Shown: piece by piece, positions 1 through 7,360 of the stretch
Layout of the letters: each line of letters begins with the position of its first letter
How positions within the stretch are numbered: position 1 is the first letter of the stretch
Assembly (NCBI GenBank): GCA_020850415.1
Contig: JADZER010000010.1
Coordinates: 1 to 64,000 of the forward strand
DNA: 64,000 nucleotides
From: Phycisphaerales bacterium
Lineage (GTDB): Bacteria > Planctomycetota > Phycisphaerae > Phycisphaerales > UBA1924
Direction: 5' to 3'
The notes under the pieces: model-generated
The model's database searches: none
What the model was told of the DNA's origin: nothing
Seen by the model: the letters and a program-made list of their open reading frames with translations, nothing else
Made by a program: the position numbers and the translations under genes

Positions 1-26
1 ACCCCGCCGCGCCCCAGAATGCGCCC

Positions 27-1256
27 ATGAACGAGCTCCTCCTCCAGCACTTCCTCGACCCCACCCTCAGCGTCTTCGACATCGCCGACCGCACCGGCCT
101 CTGCCTCGACGAGATCCTCGACTGGGTCGACTCCCCCGACGCCCACGCCATCCTCGACAACCTCCGCGCCGTCGCCGACTACCAGAGCGCCCTCATCCTC
201 GCCACCGCCCGCCCCCGCGCCATCCAGACCCTCGCGCTCATCGCGGCCCAAGAACCCACCACCCCCGCCCACACCGAGACCATCCGCAAAGCCGCCTCCC
301 AGCTCGCCCGACTCGCCGGCGCCGCGCCCGAATCCCCCCGCGGCCCCGACGACCCCTACGACAGCAGCCCCGACGACACCTACGACAACGATCCCGACCA
401 CACTTACGACAACGGTCCCGACGACACCAACAACCCCGACGATCCCGACTATCCCGACATCAACGATGCGCGCACTTCCTTGCCCCCTCTCCCGCCCCCG
501 GCGGGAGAGGGTGGGGGAGAGGGCTTCTTCTCTACTCCTTCTCCAACCCTCAACCCCTCACACCACGCAGCATCCCACCACCGCACACCAAGGGGTGCCG
601 GGGTCAGAGCGCAGCGCAGCGAAGCGATGGCCCCGCGATCGCGCACACCGCGCACCACCCGCCCACGCCCATCCCCGCAAGCCTCTACCCTGACCCGTGC
701 TCACACCCACCCTCGCCGAAACACTCGCCCGCACCGCACTCGCCGGCATTACCCGCGAGTACCCCAACCAGATCCTCCACGCCATGGCCTCCGACGCCGA
801 CGCCGGCACGCCGCGCAAGCTCCACCCCGCCTTCTACGGCAGCTACGACTGGCACTCGGCCGTCCACTCCCACTGGTGCTTGGCCCGCCTCCTCCGCGTC
901 ACCGGCGCCGACCGCTCCGGCCACCCGGGCTCATGGCAGTCCAGGGCCTTCGCGGCACTCGACGCCAACCTCACCGCGACGAACCTCGCCGCCGAGGCGG
1001 TGTATGTCGCTGTCCGCCCCGCCTACGAGCGCCCCTACGGGCAGGCCTGGCTGCTCCAGCTCGACACCGAGCTCACCCTCTGGCGTCACGACGACGCCGC
1101 GCGGTGGCGCGACGCCCTCCTGCCCCTGGCCGGCAACTGCGCGATGCACCTGACCAACTGGCTCGGCAACCTCACCCACCCGGTCCGCACCGGCGTCCAC
1201 TCCCAGAGCGCCTTCGCCATGAGCCTCGCCATCGACTGGGCCCACACGACCCGTGA
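27..1256 (+). CDS. hypothetical protein, 3' end uncertain
   Basis: I do not recognise this protein. The first ~110 residues look like real coding sequence: a short helical region reminiscent of a helix-turn-helix (residues ~13-40), then an Ala/Leu/Arg-rich helical stretch. Residues ~110-150 are a low-complexity acidic tract with repeats of the type DDTYDN. From about nt 476 the frame enters a palindromic intergenic-type repeat, and from nt 697 it runs out of frame through the DUF2891 gene before reaching a stop at 1256. The native protein therefore probably ended near nt 475-690, and the C-terminal half of the open frame is not expected to be functional. A same-strand overlap of 560 nt with a well-supported gene argues the same way. 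The start at 27 has no strong Shine-Dalgarno. Confidence 0.4.
   Translation: MNELLLQHFLDPTLSVFDIADRTGLCLDEILDWVDSPDAHAILDNLRAVADYQSALILATARPRAIQTLALIAAQEPTTPAHTETIRKAASQLARLAGAAPESPRGPDDPYDSSPDDTYDNDPDHTYDNGPDDTNNPDDPDYPDINDARTSLPPLPPPAGEGGGEGFFSTPSPTLNPSHHAASHHRTPRGAGVRAQRSEAMAPRSRTPRTTRPRPSPQASTLTRAHTHPRRNTRPHRTRRHYPRVPQPDPPRHGLRRRRRHAAQAPPRLLRQLRLALGRPLPLVLGPPPPRHRRRPLRPPGLMAVQGLRGTRRQPHRDEPRRRGGVCRCPPRLRAPLRAGLAAPARHRAHPLASRRRRAVARRPPAPGRQLRDAPDQLARQPHPPGPHRRPLPERLRHEPRHRLGPHDP
485..511. repeat. GC-rich palindromic repeat inside the ORF at 27
   Basis: This is a perfect inverted repeat with 11-nt arms (CCCTCTCCCGC / GCGGGAGAGGG) around a 5-nt loop, followed by a G-rich tail. Elements of this kind normally lie between genes. 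A second motif typical of intergenic DNA (GCAGCGCAGCGAAGCGATGG) follows at about 612. The placement suggests an insertion that removed the original stop of the upstream gene. Confidence 0.6.
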
Positions 1257-1734
1257 CCTCGCCACCGCCAGGACGCTCACCCGACGCGCCCGCGAGCTCC
1301 ACGCCAGCGACCCCGCCTGGTCATTCGCCTTCGAGCCCTCCGGCGAGGACTTCCTCTCGCCGGGCCTGGCGACGGCCGACCTCATGCGCCGCGTGCTCGC
1401 GCCCGACGAGTTCGCCGACTGGCTCACCCGCGCCCTGCCCGACCTCCACCCCGACTCGCCCCACACCCTCGCCCCCGTCGCCCCCCGCGACGCCGCCGAC
1501 GGCCGACTCGCCCATCTCGACGGCCTCTCCTTCTCCCGCGCCTGGATGCTCGACGCCATCGCCGACGCGCTGCCCCCGGGCGACCCTCGCACCCCGCACC
1601 TCCGCACGCTGGGCGCGACCCACCTCAACGCCGGCCTCGCCGCCCTCGCCTCCGACGACTACAACCGAACCCACTGGCTCGCCAGCTTCGCCGCCTACGC
1701 CCTGACGCGCACCGATCCGGTGAGCCCCGGGTAG
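697..1734 (+). CDS. DUF2891 family protein
   Basis: This 345-residue protein has the DUF2891 hallmark [18 protein letters not shown] at residues 43-60, and further conserved-looking segments [15 protein letters not shown] (~168-182) and [18 protein letters not shown] (~217-234). The family is of uncharacterised function; the many His, Trp and acidic residues in an all-helical sequence suggest an alpha/alpha-toroid enzyme, but this is inference. There is no signal peptide, so it should be cytoplasmic. The start is GTG at 697, six nt after an in-frame TGA at 691, and the length matches the family. It may be cotranscribed with the preceding ORF. A 126-nt gap separates it from the chemosensory pair downstream. 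Confidence 0.88.
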   Translation: MLTPTLAETLARTALAGITREYPNQILHAMASDADAGTPRKLHPAFYGSYDWHSAVHSHWCLARLLRVTGADRSGHPGSWQSRAFAALDANLTATNLAAEAVYVAVRPAYERPYGQAWLLQLDTELTLWRHDDAARWRDALLPLAGNCAMHLTNWLGNLTHPVRTGVHSQSAFAMSLAIDWAHTTRDLATARTLTRRARELHASDPAWSFAFEPSGEDFLSPGLATADLMRRVLAPDEFADWLTRALPDLHPDSPHTLAPVAPRDAADGRLAHLDGLSFSRAWMLDAIADALPPGDPRTPHLRTLGATHLNAGLAALASDDYNRTHWLASFAAYALTRTDPVSPG

Positions 1735-1860
1735 GGGCGTCCGACCCCTGGTTATCAACCGGACTGGAGTTCTCGGGTGATCGGCCCTTAAGCGGACCGA
1801 GAGGTCCGCCGATAGCTCGATCGCGACGCGGCCGCACGCCGCCCACGCGGAGGCTCCAGC

Positions 1861-2418
1861 ATGGCCCCACCCACCGTCAGACCCACCGGCGTCGAACGCA
1901 CCTTCGGCATCGACGAGATCATCGTCTCCAAGACCGACCTCAAGGGGCGGATCACCTACGCCAACGATGTGTTCCTCCGCGTCGCCGGGTACACCGAGGC
2001 CGAGATCCTCGGCCAGCCCCACAACATCATCCGGCACCCGGCCATGCCCCGCTGCGTGTTCCAGTTCCTCTGGGACACCATCCAGGCCGGCAACGAGATC
2101 TTCGCCTATGTGGTCAACCAGGCCAAGAGCGGCGACCACTACTGGGTCTTCGCCCATGTCACGCCGAGCTACGACGACCGCGGCAGGATGATCGGGTACC
2201 ACTCCAACCGGCGAGTCCCCGCCCGCAAGGCCGTCAACACCATCAAGGGCATCTACGACCAGCTCCTCCAGATCGAGAGGCCCCACCGCCTCCCCAAGGA
2301 CGCCGTCGCGGCCTCGCTGCCGGTGCTCGTCAAGCTGCTCGAGGACAGCAACACGACCTACGAGGAGTTCATCTTCACCCTCGCCGGCGAGGACATCCCG
2401 CAGGAGGTGGCGGCATGA
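1861..2418 (+). CDS. PAS domain sensory protein (Aer-like)
   Basis: The 185-residue protein has one PAS domain (residues ~15-120) of the type found at the N terminus of the aerotaxis receptor Aer: the segment [20 protein letters not shown] followed by [13 protein letters not shown] closely resembles the FAD-binding Aer PAS. It has no membrane segment and no output domain of its own. Its last codons overlap the start of the MCP-like gene (ATGA at 2415-2418), so the two are translationally coupled. Together they probably form a two-polypeptide, soluble version of an Aer receptor that senses redox or energy state. FAD binding is inferred from similarity only. Confidence 0.87.
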   Translation: MAPPTVRPTGVERTFGIDEIIVSKTDLKGRITYANDVFLRVAGYTEAEILGQPHNIIRHPAMPRCVFQFLWDTIQAGNEIFAYVVNQAKSGDHYWVFAHVTPSYDDRGRMIGYHSNRRVPARKAVNTIKGIYDQLLQIERPHRLPKDAVAASLPVLVKLLEDSNTTYEEFIFTLAGEDIPQEVAA

Positions 2419-3131
2419 GCGCGCTCAAGACCGCAGGCTGGCAGCGGAACGCCCCCGAGCCCGACGGGCAGCTCTCCCCCGAGACCGCCAAGTGGATCGC
2501 CGAGGCCACCCGGGTCTGCCGCGAGGCCTCACGGGGCAACCTCGAGGCCCGCATCCTGCGGATCGACCAGGACAGCGAGCTGGCCGAGCTTCTCAACTCG
2601 ATCAACCGCATGCTGGACATGACCGACGCGTTCGTGCGCGAGGCCACGGCGTCGCTCGAGTACGCGAGCAGGGGCCGGTTCTTCCGGCGCGTGCTGCTCA
2701 ACGGCATGCTCGGCTCGTTCCGCAAGGCCGCGATGTCCATCAACGGCGCCACCCGCCAGATGGACACCAAGACCAAGGACCTGGCCCACGCCGAGGCCCG
2801 ACGGCGCAAGCTCGCCCAGGACTTCGGCAAGACCATCGATGTCGTCGCCGGCCTGGCCGAGGCGAGCCAGCAGATCGGGAGCTTCTCCAAGGTGATCAAG
2901 TCGATCGCGGACCAGACCAACCTGCTCGCGCTGAACGCCGCCATCGAGGCCGCCCGCGTCGGCGAGGCCGGCCGGGGGTTCGCGGTCGTCGCCGGCGAGG
3001 TCAAGCGCCTCAGCCAGCAGGCCTCCGAGGCGACCAAGTCCATCGAGACCCAGCTCAGCTCCATCCAGGAAGCCACCGCGAACACCGTCGAGTCCATCAG
3101 CCAGGTGCGCTCGATGCTCGCCGAGGAGTAG
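2415..3131 (+). CDS. soluble methyl-accepting chemotaxis-type signalling protein
   Basis: The 238-residue protein carries an MCP signalling domain (~135-238) with the conserved hairpin tip [18 protein letters not shown] near residue 164 and the following [14 protein letters not shown] segment. Residues ~20-120 are helical and HAMP-like. No transmembrane helix is present. The signalling coiled coil is short: the protein ends about 35 residues after the tip region, so few methylation heptads are available. The start overlaps the stop of the PAS gene by 4 nt, supporting PAS sensing with signal passed to this protein and then to CheW/CheA encoded elsewhere. It converges on the symporter gene with only 8 nt between stops. 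Confidence 0.88.
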   Translation: MSALKTAGWQRNAPEPDGQLSPETAKWIAEATRVCREASRGNLEARILRIDQDSELAELLNSINRMLDMTDAFVREATASLEYASRGRFFRRVLLNGMLGSFRKAAMSINGATRQMDTKTKDLAHAEARRRKLAQDFGKTIDVVAGLAEASQQIGSFSKVIKSIADQTNLLALNAAIEAARVGEAGRGFAVVAGEVKRLSQQASEATKSIETQLSSIQEATANTVESISQVRSMLAEE

Positions 3132-3139
3132 GCCGGGCG

Positions 3140-4603
3140 TCAGGACGACGGGTGCTGGCCCCGCTCGGGCGGGTTGGCGTCGAACTCGGCCGCCAGCCGG
3201 CGCCGGACCTCCGCCTCGTCGAGCAGCTCACCCTCGGAGTGGGCGACCACCGCCGCGACCATGCAGTCGCCCGTGATGTTCACCGTCGTGCGGCACATGT
3301 CCAGGATCCGGTCCACGCCCAGGATGACGGCGATGCCGTCGAGCGGGATGCCGACCGCGTCGAGCACGATCACCAGCATCACGATGCCCACGCCGGGGAC
3401 CGCCGCCGTGCCGATCGAGGCCAGCGTCGCCGTCAGCACGATGGTGAGCTGCTGGCCGAGGGAGAGGTCCATGCCGTACATCTGGGCGATGAACGCCGCG
3501 GCGACGCCCTGGTAGAGCGCGGTGCCGTCCATGTTCACCGTCGCGCCGACGGGGATGACGAAGCTGGTGACATCCTCGGAGACGCCCAGGCGCCGCTCGA
3601 CGCACTCCATCGTCACGGGCATCGTGGCGCCGGAGCTCGACGAGCTGAACGCCAGCAGCTGGGCCGGGCTGATGGCCCGGAAGAACCGCATGAACCGCAC
3701 CGGCGTAAGCACCCGCAGGATGGCGGGGTAGACCAAGTACATGACGATCGCCAGGCCGAGCACGACGGTGAAGCAGTACGCCGCGAGCTTGCCGAGCACG
3801 CTCACGCCCATGTCGGCGACGACCTTGACGATGAGGGCGAAGACCGCGTAGGGCGCCAGGAGCAGGACGATCTCGACGATCTTGATCGTGACATCGGTCA
3901 TGCCGTCGAAGAACGCGATGAGGGGCTTGGCCTTCTCCTTGGGGATCAGCGTGAGCGCCACGCCGACGAGCAGGCCGACGGTGACGACCTGGAGGGTGTT
4001 CCCGGAGGCCATGGCGTCGAAGGGGTTGGAGGGGAAGATGTCGAGGAGGATGTTCCAGGTCGAGCGGTCGCGCTGCTGGTCGGCCGCGGAGACCTTGGCG
4101 GAGGCCGAGGCCGCCTCCGCCTCGCGCAGGCTCTCGCGCAGCTCCTCGGGGAAGCCCTCGCCGGGGCCGATGAGGTTCGCGGCCGCCAGCCCGATGGTGA
4201 TCGCCAGCGAGGTGGTCACCAGATAGATCGCGACGGTCTTGAGGCCGATGCGTCCGACCTTGGTGATGTCGTTGAGGCTGGCGACGCCGGCGGCGAGGCT
4301 GAAGAGGACGATCGGGACCGCGATGAACTTCAGGCCGTTCATGAACAGGTCGCCGACGAAGCCGTTGAGGTTGCGGAGGAACCGGGCCGCGCCGGCGATC
4401 ATGCCGGCGCCCTCGTTGGGCATGCCCTGGGCCCCGGCGGCGTGGGCGGTCTTGGGGCCGGCGAGGTAGGCCTTGGCGTCGCCGACACCGAGCGACTGCC
4501 AGGTGTCGGCGGTCCAGAGCGTGTTGATCGCCAGCCCGACGGCGACGCCGAGGGCCAGGCCGATGACGATTTTCCAGTGGAGGGCGAGCTTGTTCTTGGC
4601 CAT
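3140..4603 (-). CDS. dicarboxylate/amino acid:cation symporter (DAACS family)
   Basis: This 487-residue integral membrane protein belongs to the glutamate/aspartate/C4-dicarboxylate:H+ or Na+ symporters (GltP/DctA/GltPh type). The serine-rich hairpin (FSSSSSGATMPVTM) and the NMDGTALYQG substrate and cation site are both present, as are about eight hydrophobic segments and two re-entrant loops. An extracytoplasmic insert at residues ~170-205 (rich in Glu and Ala) is longer than in E. coli GltP. I chose the ATG at 4603 (MAKNKLALHWK) because the open frame further upstream translates a palindromic repeat. The substrate cannot be fixed from sequence; glutamate, aspartate or C4-dicarboxylates are likely. 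Confidence 0.93.
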   Translation of the reverse strand: MAKNKLALHWKIVIGLALGVAVGLAINTLWTADTWQSLGVGDAKAYLAGPKTAHAAGAQGMPNEGAGMIAGAARFLRNLNGFVGDLFMNGLKFIAVPIVLFSLAAGVASLNDITKVGRIGLKTVAIYLVTTSLAITIGLAAANLIGPGEGFPEELRESLREAEAASASAKVSAADQQRDRSTWNILLDIFPSNPFDAMASGNTLQVVTVGLLVGVALTLIPKEKAKPLIAFFDGMTDVTIKIVEIVLLLAPYAVFALIVKVVADMGVSVLGKLAAYCFTVVLGLAIVMYLVYPAILRVLTPVRFMRFFRAISPAQLLAFSSSSSGATMPVTMECVERRLGVSEDVTSFVIPVGATVNMDGTALYQGVAAAFIAQMYGMDLSLGQQLTIVLTATLASIGTAAVPGVGIVMLVIVLDAVGIPLDGIAVILGVDRILDMCRTTVNITGDCMVAAVVAHSEGELLDEAEVRRRLAAEFDANPPERGQHPSS

Positions 4604-4620
4604 GGGATCGGTCGCCTGCG

Positions 4621-4684
4621 TTGTGGTGCGGGCTTCCAGCCTGCACGGAATCCAGACAGTGCGGGCTGGAAGCCCGCACCACAA
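4621..4684. repeat. long intergenic palindromic repeat
   Basis: Two 26-nt arms (4621-4646 and 4659-4684) form a near-perfect inverted repeat with one C/T difference that still pairs as G:U, around a 12-nt loop. The core is GTGCGGGCTTCCAGC and its complement. It sits between the divergent symporter and ABC exporter genes, 18 nt upstream of the first start and 53 nt upstream of the second. It could form a hairpin in either transcript. It resembles dispersed REP-like elements common in planctomycete and related genomes. Confidence 0.75.
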
Positions 4685-4737
4685 TCTGGGGGACACCATA
4701 CACCCGATCTGGTTCCGGCGGCTCCTACGATCGCCCC

Positions 4738-6819
4738 ATGTCGCTCCTGGGCCGTACAAGTCGTGCGCAGTTCGAAGAGTACCGGGTCCGTCGGCGGGAG
4801 GCGGGGCACCTGGACCGGATCATCGACGCGGAGCTGACGACGCCGGGCAAGGGGGGCAAGAACGCGCAGGCGAGGCGGAACCGGTCGTTCTTCGCGCTGT
4901 TGCCGGAGTTCTGGGCGCTTGTGGGTCGGGGCAAGCGGGTGGTGGCGTTCAGCATGGTGACGCGGACGGTCTCGGCGCTCTTGGCGCTCCTGCCGCCGGC
5001 GCTGATGGGGCTGCTGGTGGACCAGGTGCTGGTGAACGCCGCGCCGCCGTCGTGGCTGGCGGGGGTGCTGCCCGGGGAGCCGGGCGGGGTGCTGTGGGTG
5101 GTGGCGGGGGTGCTGGTGGCGGTGGCGTTTGTGGACACGGCGGTGGGGGTGACCGGCCGGTGGATGCTGACGCGGGTGACGCGGGTGTTGGCGGCGGATG
5201 TGAAGCGTCGGGCGTTCACCCACGCGGTGCGGCTGCCGCTGCACCGGGTGCACCAGCTCAAGAGCGGCGGGCTGACGGCGCTGCTGCGTGAGGACGCGGG
5301 GACGGTCGCGGACCTGACCTTCGGATTGTTCTACAACCCGTGGGGTGCGATCGTGCAGCTGGTGGGGACGCTGATCATCCTGACCTACCTGGACTGGAAG
5401 ATGCTTCTGGGCGGGCTGATGCTGATCCCGATCGTGTTCTACACGCACCGCACCTGGATCGGCCGGATCCGGCCGGTGCGTCGGGACATCAAGGCGGTGA
5501 TGATGCAGGCGGACAGCCACGCGACGGAGACCTTCGGGGGGATGCGTGTGGTGCGGGCGTTCGGTCGGGAGGCGGCGGAGAGCGCGCGGTACGCGCGGCG
5601 GAACAACCTTGTGGCGCGGCAGGAGATCATGGCGTGGTGGATGTCGCGGGGGATCGACATCGCGTGGCAGGTGTTCATCCCGCTGGCGAGCGCGGCGGTG
5701 GTGCTGTACGCGGGGCACGAGGTGCTGGCCGGGCGTCTGACGCCGCGGGATGTGACGATGTTCGTGCTCTATCTGATGATGCTGCTGGGCCCGCTGTCGA
5801 CGCTGGCGGGGACCTCGGCGGCGGTGCAGACGCAGCTGGCGGCGCTGGACCGGGTGCTGGACCTGATGGGCGAGCCGGTGGAGTTCGAGGGCGCGCGGGG
5901 CGGCGTGCGTGTGGAGCGGGGTGGGGTGCGGGGGCGGGTCACGATCGAGGGGGTGACCTTCGCGTACCCCAAGCTGCGCAAGAAGTCCGAGCAGGACGCG
6001 GCGGCGGAGGCCGGCGAGGGGGCGTTCGGCGATCCGGTGCTGCACGGGGTGTCGCTGGATGTCATGCCGGGCGAGACGATCGCGCTGGTCGGGCCGTCGG
6101 GCTCGGGCAAGACGACCTTCTGCAACCTGGTGGCGAGGTTCTACGACCCGCAGGCCGGGCGGGTGCTGCTGGACGGTCGCGATGTGCGCGAGATCGATGT
6201 GCAGAGCTTCCGGGCGCTGCTGGGGGTGGTGGAGCAGGATGTGTTCCTGTTCGACGGGACGGTGGCCGAGAACATCGCGTACGCCCGGCGCGGGGCGACG
6301 ATGGAGCAGGTGCGTGCGGCGGCGGCGTCGGCCAACGGCGCGGGGTTCATCGCGGCGCTGGACAAGGGGTACGAGACGCTGATCGGGGAGCGGGGCGTTC
6401 GTCTCAGCGGGGGGCAGAAGCAGCGGATCGCGATCGCCCGGGCGTTGCTGGCCGACCCGGCGATCCTGGTGCTGGACGAGGCGACGAGCAACCTGGACAC
6501 CGAGAGCGAGGCGTACATCCAGGAGAGCCTGCACCGGCTGACGCGGGACCGGACGACCTTTGTGATCGCCCACCGGCTCAGCACGGTGCGGGACGCCGAC
6601 CGGATCGTGGTGCTCGACGGGGGGCGCATCGTGGAGATCGGGAGCCACGAGGAGCTGCTTGCGGCGGGGGGTCGGTACGCGTCGTTCCTGGCGAGGCAGC
6701 TCGAGCCGGACCCTGGGGGGGCTGGGGGCCAGGTCGGGGGCCAGGATGGGGGGCAGGATGGGCGGCCGGCGGGGGACCCGGTGGGCGGCGGTGAGACAAT
6801 CGGGGTGGCCGGGGAATAG
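4738..6819 (+). CDS. ABC transporter, fused permease and ATPase (MsbA-like exporter)
   Basis: The 693-residue half-transporter has a type I exporter membrane domain (residues ~60-360, six hydrophobic segments) followed by an ATPase domain. Visible motifs are Walker A GPSGSGKTT (~451), the signature LSGGQKQR (~556), Walker B ILVLDEAT (~575) and the H-loop in FVIAHRLSTV. It should act as a homodimer in the inner membrane, exporting lipid, drug or peptide; the substrate is unknown. The C terminus has a Gly/Gln-rich tail of ~35 residues outside the fold. The start is ATG at 4738 (MSLLGRTSR); upstream codons translate the palindromic repeat. The gene is divergent from the symporter gene. Confidence 0.93.
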   Translation: MSLLGRTSRAQFEEYRVRRREAGHLDRIIDAELTTPGKGGKNAQARRNRSFFALLPEFWALVGRGKRVVAFSMVTRTVSALLALLPPALMGLLVDQVLVNAAPPSWLAGVLPGEPGGVLWVVAGVLVAVAFVDTAVGVTGRWMLTRVTRVLAADVKRRAFTHAVRLPLHRVHQLKSGGLTALLREDAGTVADLTFGLFYNPWGAIVQLVGTLIILTYLDWKMLLGGLMLIPIVFYTHRTWIGRIRPVRRDIKAVMMQADSHATETFGGMRVVRAFGREAAESARYARRNNLVARQEIMAWWMSRGIDIAWQVFIPLASAAVVLYAGHEVLAGRLTPRDVTMFVLYLMMLLGPLSTLAGTSAAVQTQLAALDRVLDLMGEPVEFEGARGGVRVERGGVRGRVTIEGVTFAYPKLRKKSEQDAAAEAGEGAFGDPVLHGVSLDVMPGETIALVGPSGSGKTTFCNLVARFYDPQAGRVLLDGRDVREIDVQSFRALLGVVEQDVFLFDGTVAENIAYARRGATMEQVRAAAASANGAGFIAALDKGYETLIGERGVRLSGGQKQRIAIARALLADPAILVLDEATSNLDTESEAYIQESLHRLTRDRTTFVIAHRLSTVRDADRIVVLDGGRIVEIGSHEELLAAGGRYASFLARQLEPDPGGAGGQVGGQDGGQDGRPAGDPVGGGETIGVAGE

Positions 6820-6872
6820 GCACCCCTGGGAGTCCGTTGACGCATATCCTGTTGACCCGCGGGCGGCTACGG

Positions 6873-6902
6873 TTGTCGGCCCGTGGTGGTTGTTTGTAGA
6901 TT
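6873..6902 (+). promoter_or_regulatory. possible sigma-70-type promoter for the Cys-rich lipoprotein
   Basis: TTGTCG and TAGATT are separated by 18 nt, about 45 nt upstream of the ATG at 6948. The ribosome binding site GAGGAG lies at 6933-6938. The hexamers match the consensus only partly. Confidence 0.3.
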
Positions 6903-6947
6903 GCTCGGACCAGACACACAAGACCAGACACAGAGGAGTACCGATTT

Positions 6948-7280
6948 ATGCGCAAGCTCACCCGCGCCTTTCTGCTTGGGATGGCCGTCTCGACCTTCGC
7001 TCTGACCGGGTGCAAGAGCACCGGCGCGTGCAAGGACTGCGAGGACCCGGCGGCGTGTACTGGTTGCGAGGACCCGTCGACCTGTGAGAAGTGCTCGGGC
7101 GCGGCCGGCGCTTCGGTGGGCGCGAGCAACACGGTCTGCCCCGTGGGCGGCGAGCCGGTGGACGCGAGCGTCCAGACGGTTTCGTTCCAGGGCAAGGAGA
7201 TCGGGTTCTGCTGCGCCGGGTGCGCGGGCAAGTTCGCGAAGATGACCGACGCGGAGAAGTCCACCCTGCTGGGCGGCTGA
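6948..7280 (+). CDS. Cys-rich lipoprotein with YHS/TRASH-like metal-binding motif
   Basis: The 110-residue protein starts with a lipoprotein signal peptide whose lipobox LTGC places the lipidated Cys at residue 22. Mature residues ~27-49 hold three CxxC units separated by EDPxx spacers (CKDC, CTGC, CEKC). Residues ~63-106 resemble a YHS/TRASH-type module: CPVGGEPVD, then FQGKEIGFCCAGCAGKF. These domains commonly bind heavy metals such as copper. A periplasmic or outer-membrane metal-binding or metal-buffering role is likely but inferred. A clear Shine-Dalgarno precedes the ATG and a strong terminator follows, so the gene is probably transcribed alone. Confidence 0.85.
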   Translation: MRKLTRAFLLGMAVSTFALTGCKSTGACKDCEDPAACTGCEDPSTCEKCSGAAGASVGASNTVCPVGGEPVDASVQTVSFQGKEIGFCCAGCAGKFAKMTDAEKSTLLGG

Positions 7281-7303
7281 TCGGTCGCGTGCATGACATG
7301 ATG

Positions 7304-7341
7304 ACGCGGGGCCGGCGTTTGCCGGCCCCGCGTTTCGTTTT
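7304..7341 (+). terminator. rho-independent terminator after the lipoprotein gene
   Basis: A perfect 13-bp GC-rich stem (7304-7316 with 7321-7333) closes a GTTT loop and is followed by TTCGTTTT. It lies 24 nt after the stop at 7280 and 20 nt before the stop of the convergent gene. Confidence 0.88.
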
Positions 7342-7360
7342 GGCGGGCGGGGGGCGCCGG

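Noticed and set aside
2492..4837. 781-residue plus-strand frame
   Set aside because: It overlaps the MCP gene and runs antisense to the symporter; composition is shadow-like, with no motifs.
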